Source: Bifidobacterium primatium (lineage in GTDB: Bacteria; Actinomycetota; Actinomycetes; Actinomycetales; Bifidobacteriaceae). Taken from it: a stretch of DNA of 64,000 bases. Under the pieces are notes generated by a model that was given only the letters and a program-made list of their open reading frames with translations, did not search any database and was not told where the DNA came from. The stretch spans positions 124,001 to 188,000 of the forward strand of contig NZ_PEBI01000004.1 in assembly GCF_002802875.1 (NCBI RefSeq). The letters are read 5' to 3'. A program made the position numbers and the translations under genes. Shown here piece after piece: positions 36,036-43,829 of the stretch. Numbering within the stretch: position 1 is the first letter of the stretch; each line of letters begins with the position of its first letter.

Positions 36036-36069
36036 GCGAGTTGTAAACTCGCGCGATGTGTGAGATAAT
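36036..36069 (+). promoter_or_regulatory. Promoter of the bL37 gene with palindrome over the -35 box
   Basis: TTGTAA (36041-36046), 17 bases, GATAAT (36064-36069). The -35 box lies inside a perfect palindrome GCGAGTT-GTA-AACTCGC (36036-36052), a candidate operator. Confidence 0.7.
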
Positions 36070-36105
36070 CCACAAGGCTTATCTATCAAAGTAAAGGAGT
36101 CCAAC

Positions 36106-36180
36106 ATGGGCAAGCGCGGACGTCTGCGTCGTGACCGCCGTAAGAAGGCTGCAAACCACGGCAAGAGGCCGAACGCCTGA
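36106..36180 (+). CDS. 50S ribosomal protein bL37
   Basis: 24 residues, almost all basic, with sequence MGKRGRLRRDRRKKAAN followed by HGKRPNA. From memory this closely matches actinobacterial bL37, a tiny protein first seen in mycobacterial ribosome structures, whose end is also NHGKRPNA. AAAGGAG lies seven bases before ATG 36106. It has its own promoter upstream and a strong terminator downstream, so it is monocistronic. It would be missed by length filters. Confidence 0.9.
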   Translation: MGKRGRLRRDRRKKAANHGKRPNA

Positions 36181-36205
36181 TTTCATTCAGGCTTCGATGA
36201 AGCTC

Positions 36206-36238
36206 AAAAGGCTCCACGGGAAACCGTGGAGCCTTTTT
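36206..36238 (+). terminator. Terminator after bL37
   Basis: Fourteen-base perfect stem AAAAGGCTCCACGG with complement, GAAA loop and five T at the end. The clearest classical terminator in the window. Confidence 0.93.
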
Positions 36239-36280
36239 CGTACGTTTCCGCCCTTTCGGGGCTGCACATGCCGTCGGATG

Positions 36281-36592
36281 CTATCGCTGCTCGCGGGCGG
36301 CGTCCTGCGCAGCCGACCGGATGCATCGATGGAGCCGGTCTATCAGGCAGTCCGGGGCGTTCACCGGCCTAAGGTAGGCGCGCAGCGCCTCGATCATGGC
36401 CTTCTCGCGCGCATCGCAGCAGCTGTCGATGTCGAAGCAGTCTCCCATGCCGTCGGATGCCGGCAACGACGTCGTCGCGGCATCACCGCCGTCGACCCTG
36501 ATGACCGTCTCCTCCACCATGGTGCGTCGTACGACGCCGGAAGCGTCGCCGGTGACGCTCACGCTGGTATGGCGTTCCACATGCCCGTTCAT
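36281..36592 (-). CDS. Probable anti-sigma factor lacking the canonical zinc motif
   Basis: 103 residues. ATG 36592 overlaps the sigma-factor stop as ATGA, the usual arrangement for an ECF sigma and its anti-sigma. The C-terminal half (CCDAREKAMIEALRAYLRP, then APDCLIDRLHRCIR) resembles the end of RsrA-type anti-sigma factors. The HxxxCxxC zinc motif is not present: Cys are at 52, 58, 59, 82 and 90. The first 50 residues have no recognised domain. Function is inferred mainly from position and the C-terminal likeness. Confidence 0.65.
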   Translation of the reverse strand: MNGHVERHTSVSVTGDASGVVRRTMVEETVIRVDGGDAATTSLPASDGMGDCFDIDSCCDAREKAMIEALRAYLRPVNAPDCLIDRLHRCIRSAAQDAAREQR

Positions 36593-37296
36593 AGTCGCTT
36601 CCCTTCCGTGTCCGCGCCGCGTTTCACGGCGCTTCCTCCATTATCGCCCGAATGCCCGGCCTTGCCGTTCGCGGTTGGTGAAACCCGTCCGCGCCGTCCG
36701 CCGCCGGTCCGGTATCCGCGTTCCTTCGCATATGCGGCGAGCTCCTGCTTGAGCTGGGCGCGGGCGCGGTTGAGACGGCTCATCACCGTGCCGATCTTCA
36801 CGCCCTGCTCGTCGGCGACCTGCTGGTACGACTTGCCGTCGATGGCCGCGTCGATGAACACCTGCCGGCGTTCGGGACTGAGCTTGTCCAGCGCCGCCAT
36901 GATCTCCTCGGGCGCGAACGCGTCCTGATATGTCTCCTCGGCGGATTTGAGCCCCTCCGAACTGTGTTCGGACGCGGAATAGATGTCCCAGTCGTCGTAT
37001 TCGCCGGTCGAGTCGTTGGCGCGCTGCGGGCGGCGCTTGGCCTTCTGGTACTGGTTGAAGTAGAGGTTGCGTTCGATGGTGGTCATCCATGCGGCGAAGT
37101 TCGTGCCCTGCCTGAACGATCCGTAATGCTTGTAGGCGCGCTCGAACGTGTCCTGCACGAGGTCCTGCGCGTCGTCGGGGTTGTTGGTGAGTTTCATGGC
37201 CTGCCGGTACAGGCCGTCGACGACGGGCATGGCCAGCGCCTCGAATTCGGCGCGCCTCGCCTCGCCATCGGTTTCCGGTGTATTCGTCTCAGCCAC
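36589..37296 (-). CDS. ECF RNA polymerase sigma factor, SigH/SigR-like
   Basis: 235 residues from GTG 37296. Region 2 (LYRQAMKLTNNPDDAQDLVQ, then TFERAYKHYGSFRQGTNFAA and WMTTIERNLYFNQYQK) and region 4 (LDKLSPERRQVFIDAAIDG, YQQVADEQGVKIGTVMSRLN) are complete. A Gly/Arg/Lys-rich tail of about 35 residues is unusual. GTG 37296 has CACAAT six bases before it, so the message may be leaderless; no well-spaced ribosome-binding site was found. Likely thiol- or heat-stress sigma by family. Paired with the downstream anti-sigma, divergent from an exonuclease gene. Confidence 0.9.
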   Translation of the reverse strand: MAETNTPETDGEARRAEFEALAMPVVDGLYRQAMKLTNNPDDAQDLVQDTFERAYKHYGSFRQGTNFAAWMTTIERNLYFNQYQKAKRRPQRANDSTGEYDDWDIYSASEHSSEGLKSAEETYQDAFAPEEIMAALDKLSPERRQVFIDAAIDGKSYQQVADEQGVKIGTVMSRLNRARAQLKQELAAYAKERGYRTGGGRRGRVSPTANGKAGHSGDNGGSAVKRGADTEGKRL

Positions 37297-37391
37297 CCCT
37301 CCATTGTGCCACGCCGTCCGCGGCGCCCCTGCTGAACGGGCCGGCGATTCACGGCCGTGATTTGTCGGGCAACATCGCGACAATACATGGC

Positions 37392-38150
37392 ATGACCGAA
37401 TTGCTTCAGGCCCTTGACTCCATTGCCGCCCAATCCGAGGACACGACGCTGGCGGACACCCGCATCCTGGGATTCGACACCGAGACCACCGGCACACGGG
37501 CCGGCAGCGACGCCATCTGCTCGGCGACGCTGGTGCTGCGTGACCCGGCCAAAGGACACGACGGCGACGTCGTCGGCGAATGGCTGATGAACCCGCACCG
37601 CCCCGTCTCCCCCGGCGCCTCGCGCGTCAACGGCTTCACCGACGAGTTCCTGCAGGCCAACGGCGGCGAGCCGGTCGAGCTGCTCGAAGCCATCGCCTCC
37701 GTCATCGCCGAGGCGCAGAACCGTCGCGTCCCCCTGCTCGCCTACAACGCGCCGTTCGACGTGCATATGCTGGAGGGCGATCTGGCCCGGTGGGATCTCA
37801 AGCCGCTGCATGAGCGTCTGAACGACGGCCTGCTCGTCATCGATCCTCTGGTCATCGACCGCAAGGTCTCCCACCGCAAGGGCAAGCGCACGCTCACCGA
37901 CACCACCTTCTACTACGGCGTGGAGCCCCACGGGGACTTCCACGACGCCACCGCCGACACCATCGCCGCCGTGGACCTGGTCGCGCCAATCGCACGGCTG
38001 CATCCGGACGCCGCCGCCCTGAGGCTCGATGAACTCATGGACTGGCAGCGCGCGGCCCACGCCGAATGGAAGGAGTCGTTCAACCGCTGGCTCGAGGCGA
38101 GGGGACGACGTCCCATCCGCGAGGACTGGTTCGGGAAGGACCAGGACTAG
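37392..38150 (+). CDS. DnaQ-like DEDDh 3'-5' exonuclease
   Basis: 252 residues. Exo I LGFDTETTGTRAG (Asp, Glu), exo II LAYNAPFDVHMLEGDL (Asp), exo III HGDFHDATADTIAAVDL (His, Asp) are all present, so it should be active. It resembles stand-alone epsilon-like exonucleases of actinobacteria. The C-terminal 50 residues (ELMDWQRAAHAEWKESFNRW) form a helical tail. ATG 37392 is chosen since homology starts nearby. Divergent from the ECF sigma gene. A role in repair or RNA processing cannot be separated. Confidence 0.88.
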   Translation: MTELLQALDSIAAQSEDTTLADTRILGFDTETTGTRAGSDAICSATLVLRDPAKGHDGDVVGEWLMNPHRPVSPGASRVNGFTDEFLQANGGEPVELLEAIASVIAEAQNRRVPLLAYNAPFDVHMLEGDLARWDLKPLHERLNDGLLVIDPLVIDRKVSHRKGKRTLTDTTFYYGVEPHGDFHDATADTIAAVDLVAPIARLHPDAAALRLDELMDWQRAAHAEWKESFNRWLEARGRRPIREDWFGKDQD

Positions 38151-38296
38151 CGGAGGCCGCCCCGTGCTTCCTCACCAAATCGGTACACGCTCGACATATC
38201 CCGCGAGCGCGCGGGATGTAGACTGGCAGTTGGCTTTCACGGCCGCATACGGTCATGGAAGCCGACGATGCACAACCATCGGCGCATGAAAGAACT

Positions 38297-39862
38297 ATGG
38301 AGAACATGACCCTTACACTCGCTTCGGCCGTAGACCTGCTCAAAGAACATCATCTGCTTCGTGAAATCATCACCCCGTCCATGTGGACCCTCGATCCGAG
38401 CCGTCTGCCCGAGACCGAGTTCACCGCGGTCTCCTATGATTCTCGTGCCATAAACGACGGCACGCTGCTGTTCTGCAAGGGACGGTTCAAGGCCGAGTAT
38501 CTGGCGGGAGCCGACGCCGCCAAGCTGCCGTGCTACGTGGCCGAGACGGACTACTCCGACGTGACCGGCGCCACGGGCCTGATCGTCGACGACGTGCGCA
38601 AGGCCATGAGCCTGCTGTCGTCGGCGTTCTACGGCCGTCCGCAGGATTCGCTCACGGTGGTCGGCGTGACCGGCACCAAGGGCAAGACGACCACGGCGTA
38701 CTTCACGCAGGCCATCCTCAATGCCGCCTCGCACGGCAAGGCCGCGCTGTTCTCCTCCGTCGACAACTGCCTCGACGGCGAGCATTACGAGGAGTCGGAC
38801 CTGACCACGCCGGAGTCCATGGACGCGTTCCGCATGATGCGAACCGCCGTCGACAACGGCATGAGGTATCTGGTCATGGAGGTCTCGTCGCAGGCGTACA
38901 AGGTGGACCGCGTCTACGGTCTGACGTTCGACGTCGGCGCGTTCCTCAACATCTCCCCCGACCACATCAGCCCCATCGAGCATCCGACGTTCGAGGACTA
39001 CTTCCACTGCAAGCGCCAGCTGGTCGCCAACAGCCGCCGTCTGGTGCTCAACGTCGACGCCGCGCACGCCGACCTGCTGCGCGAGGACGCGGCGGCGCAC
39101 GGCATCGACGTCGACACGTTCGCATTGCACACCGCAGGCTCCTCCACCCCGGCCGACACGGTGGCGAGCCCCGCCGACGCCGATCACGTCGACTTCGACA
39201 TCACGTGCAAGGGCGAGGACCTCGGCAGGTTCCATCTGGCGATCGACGGCGACTTCAACTACGCCAACGCCGCTGCGGCCATCACCATCGCGAGGGCGGC
39301 GGGGGTGCCGTCCGACGACGTCGAGGCGCTGCATGCGCTCGAATCGGTCCGCATCGCCGGCCGTATGGAGCAGTTCACCGACACGCAGAGCGATACGCTG
39401 GCCATCGTGGACTACGCCCACAACTACGCCAGCGTCACGGCGCTGCTGGACTTCGTGGACGAACGCTATGGCGCCCGCTCCCCGCACATCACGCTGATCA
39501 CCGGCTCGGCCGGCAACAAGGCGTACGACCGCCGCGAGGAGATCGTCAGGGCCGCGCAGGACCGCATCGGCAACTTCGTGTTCACCGCGGAAGACACCGA
39601 TACCGAGCCGTTCATCGACATCTGCATGCAGATGCAGGGCTACATCACGAACAAGGACGTCGCCTCCACGGTCATCTCCGATCGTCCGACCGCCATCACC
39701 AGCGCCGTGTACGACGCCCGTGCGCATCAGGACCGTTTCGATGTGATCCTGATCATCGGCAAGGGCGACGAGCGCTGGATCAAGGAGCACAACAAGCATG
39801 TGCCGTTCGAGGGCGACGACCGCATCATCGAACGGCTGTTCGGCCTGGGCGGCAACGCCTGA
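38297..39862 (+). CDS. murE: UDP-N-acetylmuramyl-tripeptide synthetase, probable L-Lys/L-Orn-adding MurE
   Basis: 521 residues from ATG 38297 (ATG 38306 also possible, GGAG close to it). Adds the third stem amino acid to UDP-MurNAc-L-Ala-D-Glu. P-loop VVGVTGTKGKTTTAYF, VMEVSSQAYKVDRVYGL, NISPDHISPIEHPTFEDYF, KR from the carbamylated-Lys region, and YAHNYASVTALL are seen. The DNPR motif of diaminopimelate-adding MurE is absent; the equivalent part reads FTAEDTDTEP, like the Lys enzymes of streptococci. So the wall is Lys- or Orn-type. A FemX-like transferase follows 90 bases on. Confidence 0.9.
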   Translation: MENMTLTLASAVDLLKEHHLLREIITPSMWTLDPSRLPETEFTAVSYDSRAINDGTLLFCKGRFKAEYLAGADAAKLPCYVAETDYSDVTGATGLIVDDVRKAMSLLSSAFYGRPQDSLTVVGVTGTKGKTTTAYFTQAILNAASHGKAALFSSVDNCLDGEHYEESDLTTPESMDAFRMMRTAVDNGMRYLVMEVSSQAYKVDRVYGLTFDVGAFLNISPDHISPIEHPTFEDYFHCKRQLVANSRRLVLNVDAAHADLLREDAAAHGIDVDTFALHTAGSSTPADTVASPADADHVDFDITCKGEDLGRFHLAIDGDFNYANAAAAITIARAAGVPSDDVEALHALESVRIAGRMEQFTDTQSDTLAIVDYAHNYASVTALLDFVDERYGARSPHITLITGSAGNKAYDRREEIVRAAQDRIGNFVFTAEDTDTEPFIDICMQMQGYITNKDVASTVISDRPTAITSAVYDARAHQDRFDVILIIGKGDERWIKEHNKHVPFEGDDRIIERLFGLGGNA

Positions 39863-39952
39863 CGACCGGCTCGGCAATGCCTGAAGCGGCGGTCCGAATC
39901 GTGGCCGCCGATCTGTTGACTTACGCAAATGAAAGACCCGAGTGGAGGTTTC

Positions 39953-40954
39953 ATGATTTCCGTTGAGAAGACGTCGTTCGAGGAATGCGAGCGTCTGGCC
40001 GGCGAGGCCGGCGTCACGCTGCCGATCGAGCAGACCGAGGTGTGGGCGAGGTTCCAGAAGGACATCCCCGGCCGCGAACCGTGGGGCACGCTCGTCGCGA
40101 AGCGCGACGGCGAGCCGGTGGCCGTGCTGCTGCTCATCGACATGGAGACGCACGGCTATCATTACCTGCGTTCCATGCACGGCCCGGTGTGGCTGTCCGG
40201 CAAGCCGGAGCAGGAACTGGAGCGCGACGTGGTGAGGGCCGTCGTCGATTTCGTGCACGGCGAGGACAAGCGCCAGGCGTTCCTGCGTCTTGACGTGTGG
40301 TTCGGCGAGGACTACGACACCGTGCTGTCCACCGTGCCGTATGACCAGACCGTGGTCATCGACGTGACCGGCGGCGACGAGGAGATCCTCAAGCGCATGA
40401 AGCGCCGCGGACGCCGCGACGTGCGCAAGGCGCTGCGCGAATGCCCGGCCGACAGCGCCGACGAGACCCGGCAGGCGCTCAAGGACTTCACCGAGTATTA
40501 CGACGTGATGGTGGAGACCGGCAAGCGCGACGGCTTCACCCCGGCCCCCATCACCGACTATTCCGACATGATCGGCGCGCTCGGCCCCGACCACTGCCGT
40601 GTGTTCGCCGCCCGCATCGACGGCCGTGTGGTCGCCTGGTCCATCGTCACCGTGAACGGCACGCATGCGGTGCGCTACTACGCCGGCATGCGCAACGAGG
40701 TCATGCGCCTGCACGTGACCGACAAGCTGCTGTACAACGAGTGCTGCATGCTGGGCGCCCAGGGCATCACCGAATACGACCTCATGGGCATCGGCTCCGA
40801 CTTCGCACCGAGCCTCAAGGGCCTTAACGAGTTCAAGTGCAAGTTCACCGACGAGATCACGCCTGTGGCCGCCGGCCACGACATGCCGATCAAGAAGGCG
40901 TTCTACCGCTCCCTCAAGGTCGCCAAGTCCGTCAAGAACGCGCTGAAGAAGTAG
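39953..40954 (+). CDS. FemX/FemAB-type peptidoglycan interpeptide-bridge transferase
   Basis: 333 residues, similar to Weissella FemX in length. Double-GNAT fold that adds an amino acid from charged tRNA to the stem-peptide Lys/Orn or the growing bridge. Seen: LPIEQTEVWARFQKDI, RSMHGPVWLSGKPEQEL, the basic MKRRGRRDVRKALRE, VRYYAGMRNEVMRLHV, YDLMGIGSDFAPSLKGLNE and FKCKFTDEITPVA. ATG 39953 follows GGAGG; the frame starts eight codons earlier. Immediately downstream of murE, and near a D-Asp-ligase-like gene, so it fits bridge synthesis. Amino acid unknown. Confidence 0.88.
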   Translation: MISVEKTSFEECERLAGEAGVTLPIEQTEVWARFQKDIPGREPWGTLVAKRDGEPVAVLLLIDMETHGYHYLRSMHGPVWLSGKPEQELERDVVRAVVDFVHGEDKRQAFLRLDVWFGEDYDTVLSTVPYDQTVVIDVTGGDEEILKRMKRRGRRDVRKALRECPADSADETRQALKDFTEYYDVMVETGKRDGFTPAPITDYSDMIGALGPDHCRVFAARIDGRVVAWSIVTVNGTHAVRYYAGMRNEVMRLHVTDKLLYNECCMLGAQGITEYDLMGIGSDFAPSLKGLNEFKCKFTDEITPVAAGHDMPIKKAFYRSLKVAKSVKNALKK

Positions 40955-41000
40955 GCGGCAGGTCAGGCGGATTCCTGTCCTCACCGCCTGCCACACGCAA

Positions 41001-41043
41001 AAAGGGTCGTTGTCCGGTTCATCCCGGACGACGGCCCTTTCTT
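41001..41043. terminator. Bidirectional terminator between femX-like and DegT-like genes
   Basis: Stem AAAGGGTCGTTGTCCGG against CCGGACGACGGCCCTTT with two mismatched positions and a short TTCATC loop, between two convergent genes. Confidence 0.85.
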
Positions 41044-41087
41044 TGTCGCATTCGCCGACATGGTGTCACCGTCGGCGACGGCATCCG

Positions 41088-42299
41088 CTATGCGATTGCG
41101 GAACGCACGGCGGTAACGATCTCGCCGGCCCTGTCGAGACCGACCTCGGTGGGCAGGCTCACCGCTCCTTCGACCAATCGACCGGTGACCTGCACCGTCG
41201 AACGGTCGAGCGTGTCAAGACCGTAGGCGTGCCCGTCGACGACCCCGGGGAACAGTTCGGGACGATACCAGCGTTCGGCGTAGCCGCCCACGGCCCTCAC
41301 GGAAGCGATGATGCGTTCGGCCTGCGGCGTGTCCTGGGCGAACAGGGGGAATCGCAGCAGCGGCTGGGCCTCGCCGTCGAGGATGCGGCCGGGGATGTGC
41401 ACGGCTTCGAGATCGTGCAGCCCGTCGCGGTATATCGCCGTCACCCGGCGGCGGCCGGTCTCGTTGGCGTCGAGGGCGTCGATGCCGGCCGTGGCGCGGC
41501 GTGCCATCCATGGGGTCATGCCCATGGGTCCGTAGGCAAGCCGGCCGCGACGCTCGGATTCGGCGATCGGCGGCTCATACAGGCCGATGTTCGTCAGCAG
41601 CGAGCGCAGCGCGCCGCCCGAGCCTCCGGGGAGTCTGCTCAATACACGGTTCTCGTTCACATACAGTCTGGTGACCATGCCGATGCGTTTCGTGGGACGC
41701 GGCAGACGTCCGAGATGGCGACGCAGGTCCGCGTCCAGCTGGGGGTCGGTCGCGGCGAGTCTCGGATTGATCCAGATGGCGCCGCCGAAACGCGTGGGCA
41801 GAATCTTCTCCACGCCGAAGGAGTGCACGGATATGTCGGCCAATGGCGTTTCCCCGCCGTCGCGGGCCATGCGCGTCACGCAGTGGGCACAGTCCTCGAT
41901 GACCAGGGCCTTGCGTTCGCGGGCGAAGGAAGCCAGTCGCCGGGACGATGCGTCGTCGATCAGGCCGAACGTGTGCTGCAGCATGACTGCGCGAAGATCG
42001 TCGACGGCGGCGAGGCGGTTCGCCGAGTCCACGTCGATGGACAGCGTATCGGCGTCCACATCGGCGTACTGCGGCGCGAACCCGGTGCATACGATGGGGT
42101 CGACCGCCGTGCAGCAGGTGAACAGCTGGGTCATCACGGCTCCCCTGCCGCGCCTGCCCTTGATGGCATCGAACGCCACCTGCATGCCGTAGCGCGCCTT
42201 GAACACCGGGAACCAGTCCCGGGCGTCCGTTCCCGTGCGTGCGGCCAGGGCGTCGCACAGCCCCGAGACCCGCTGACGGGCCGAAAGTCGATCGTTCAT
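41088..42299 (-). CDS. DegT/DnrJ/EryC1/StrS-family PLP aminotransferase
   Basis: 403 residues. PLP-dependent fold-type I: VIEDCAHCVTRM with the pyridine-binding Asp (about 136) and SVHSFGVEKILPTRFGGAIW with the Schiff-base Lys (about 165). Such enzymes usually aminate nucleotide-linked keto-sugars for wall polymers. ATG 42299 follows AGAGG. It lies between the FemX-like and D-Asp-ligase-like genes but on the other strand, so a wall-related role is suggestive only. The SHMT-like active-site Lys context SFGVEK differs slightly from the common SFHxxK. Confidence 0.83.
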   Translation of the reverse strand: MNDRLSARQRVSGLCDALAARTGTDARDWFPVFKARYGMQVAFDAIKGRRGRGAVMTQLFTCCTAVDPIVCTGFAPQYADVDADTLSIDVDSANRLAAVDDLRAVMLQHTFGLIDDASSRRLASFARERKALVIEDCAHCVTRMARDGGETPLADISVHSFGVEKILPTRFGGAIWINPRLAATDPQLDADLRRHLGRLPRPTKRIGMVTRLYVNENRVLSRLPGGSGGALRSLLTNIGLYEPPIAESERRGRLAYGPMGMTPWMARRATAGIDALDANETGRRRVTAIYRDGLHDLEAVHIPGRILDGEAQPLLRFPLFAQDTPQAERIIASVRAVGGYAERWYRPELFPGVVDGHAYGLDTLDRSTVQVTGRLVEGAVSLPTEVGLDRAGEIVTAVRSAIA

Positions 42300-42434
42300 G
42301 AAACCTCTTTCCTCGACGGTGATGACACCACGATATCGCGGCACGACCGATGATGCGGCATGCCGACACCGTGTCCGACGGCCGAATCGCGCCACGCCAT
42401 CATACGTGATTGTAGAATGACAGAAGCCTTGGAA

Positions 42435-42457
42435 CGGCCATCCCGCGGGGATGGCCG
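42435..42457 (+). promoter_or_regulatory. Perfect hairpin in the 5' UTR of the D-Asp-ligase-like gene
   Basis: CGGCCATCCC-GCG-GGGATGGCCG, a ten-base perfect stem, sits between TAGAAT (about 42413-42418, a possible -10 box) and the AAGGA site before ATG 42496. It could be an attenuator or mRNA-stability element. Confidence 0.55.
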
Positions 42458-42495
42458 AGCATACGACAATGGTATTGATAAGGACGTAATACGAT

Positions 42496-43746
42496 ATGGC
42501 ATCTTTTCAGCCGATCATCCTCGGCGGCGACCTCGGCGCCTATGCGCTGGCCCGCGAACTCAATGACGCCTATGGCGTCAAGCCGATTATGGTGACCGCC
42601 TATAACCCCAACGCGATCCGTGATTCGGCGATCATCACGCGCCACGAATTCGCCGAGGCCAACGAGGAAGGCCCCCTGGTCGAGGAGCTGCTCCGACTGG
42701 GCAAGGACCTCAGGACCCGCAATCCGAAGCGCAGACTGCTGCTGCTGGCCAACACCGACTGGCGCATCCATGTGCTGGCGTCGCACCGCGAGGAGCTGGA
42801 ACGCTACTACGTGGTGCCGATCCCGCCGTTGGACGTCATCGAGCAGGTGAGCGACAAGCAGGGCTTCGAGCGACTGGCGACCGCGCAGGGCATGCCCGTG
42901 CCGAAGTCGTTCTACGAGGACTTCTCCGGCGCCGACACGAACGGATGGCAGCCGCAGCCCACGCCGGCCGACCTCGCGTTCCCCGTGGTGGCCAAGCCGG
43001 CCGACAGCTCCGAATACGAGAACCTGATGTTCGAGGGACGTCAGAAGGTCTACCGCATCGACACGAACGAGCAGCTGACCGCCCTGTGGCACAGGCTGGC
43101 CGACGCCGGGTTCCGCGGCACGTTCGTCGCACAGGAGCTCGTCGAGGGCGACGACACCGAGATGTATTCGGTCACCGCATACGTGGACTCCACGGGAACG
43201 GTGTCGCTGCTGTGCTCGGCACGCGTGCTGCTGGAGGAGCATCATCCCGCCACGCTGGGCAACCCGTGCTCCATGATCACCGAACCGATCGACGAGATCC
43301 TCCAGCCGGCGAAGCGGTTCCTCGAATCGCTCCCCTACCGCGGTTTCGCCAACTTCGACGTCAAACGCGACCCGAACACCGGGAAATTCTATTTCCTCGA
43401 GGTCAATCCACGTATCGGCCGCAACAGCTTCTACGTGTACGGCGCCGGCATCAACCCGATGGAGGTGCTCGTCTCCGACGTCATCGACGGGCATCCGATG
43501 GCGCCCCGCGTGGCCGACGGCGAAGTACTGTACTCGATCATCCCCGACCGTCTGCTGCTGCGCTATGTGGTCGACCCCGATCTCAAGGCACAGGTGAGGC
43601 GACTGCAGAAGGCCGGCCGCATCAATCCGCAGCGCAACCCGAAGGACGGCGGATTCAAGCGCTGGCTGCACTTGACCGAATCGGAGCTCAACCAGTACCG
43701 CAAGTTCGGCAAGTACTATCCGAAGCCCACTGACACCGGCTTCTAG
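42496..43746 (+). CDS. ATP-grasp ligase, probable D-aspartate--L-lysine ligase type
   Basis: 416 residues. The N-terminal domain begins FQPIILGGDLGAYALARELN; the ATP-grasp core has FPVVAKPADSSEYENLMFEG, QELVEGDDTEMYSVTAYVD, GFANFDVKRDP and the Mg-binding FYFLEVNPRIGRNSFYV. Domain order and several strings (PILLGSD, KPANSVEY, VQDFIPGDDS, FANFDMKYDP in the relative) recall Enterococcus faecium Asl(fm), which attaches D-Asp to the stem Lys. This comparison is from memory. Near murE and a FemX-like gene, it fits D-Asp-containing bridge formation. An unrelated carboxylate-amine ligase is the alternative. Confidence 0.8.
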   Translation: MASFQPIILGGDLGAYALARELNDAYGVKPIMVTAYNPNAIRDSAIITRHEFAEANEEGPLVEELLRLGKDLRTRNPKRRLLLLANTDWRIHVLASHREELERYYVVPIPPLDVIEQVSDKQGFERLATAQGMPVPKSFYEDFSGADTNGWQPQPTPADLAFPVVAKPADSSEYENLMFEGRQKVYRIDTNEQLTALWHRLADAGFRGTFVAQELVEGDDTEMYSVTAYVDSTGTVSLLCSARVLLEEHHPATLGNPCSMITEPIDEILQPAKRFLESLPYRGFANFDVKRDPNTGKFYFLEVNPRIGRNSFYVYGAGINPMEVLVSDVIDGHPMAPRVADGEVLYSIIPDRLLLRYVVDPDLKAQVRRLQKAGRINPQRNPKDGGFKRWLHLTESELNQYRKFGKYYPKPTDTGF

Positions 43747-43769
43747 GAACGTTCCCCACGGAAAACGTA

Positions 43770-43814
43770 AGGGCGGGGCGGGATGGATTCCCAGGAATCC
43801 TCCCGTCCCGCCCT
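43770..43814. terminator. Bidirectional terminator between the ATP-grasp gene and smc
   Basis: Nested hairpin: outer AGGGCGGG / CCCGCCCT and CGGGA / TCCCG, inner GGATTCC / GGAATCC, between convergent genes. Confidence 0.85.
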
Positions 43815-43829
43815 GTATTCGCACAGACG

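Noticed and set aside
38237-40996. A 919-codon open frame on the minus strand opposite murE and the FemX-like gene
   Set aside because: The plus strand carries recognised enzymes with all motifs. The antisense product is His/Val/Gly/Arg-rich with no domain, as expected from GC-rich third positions.
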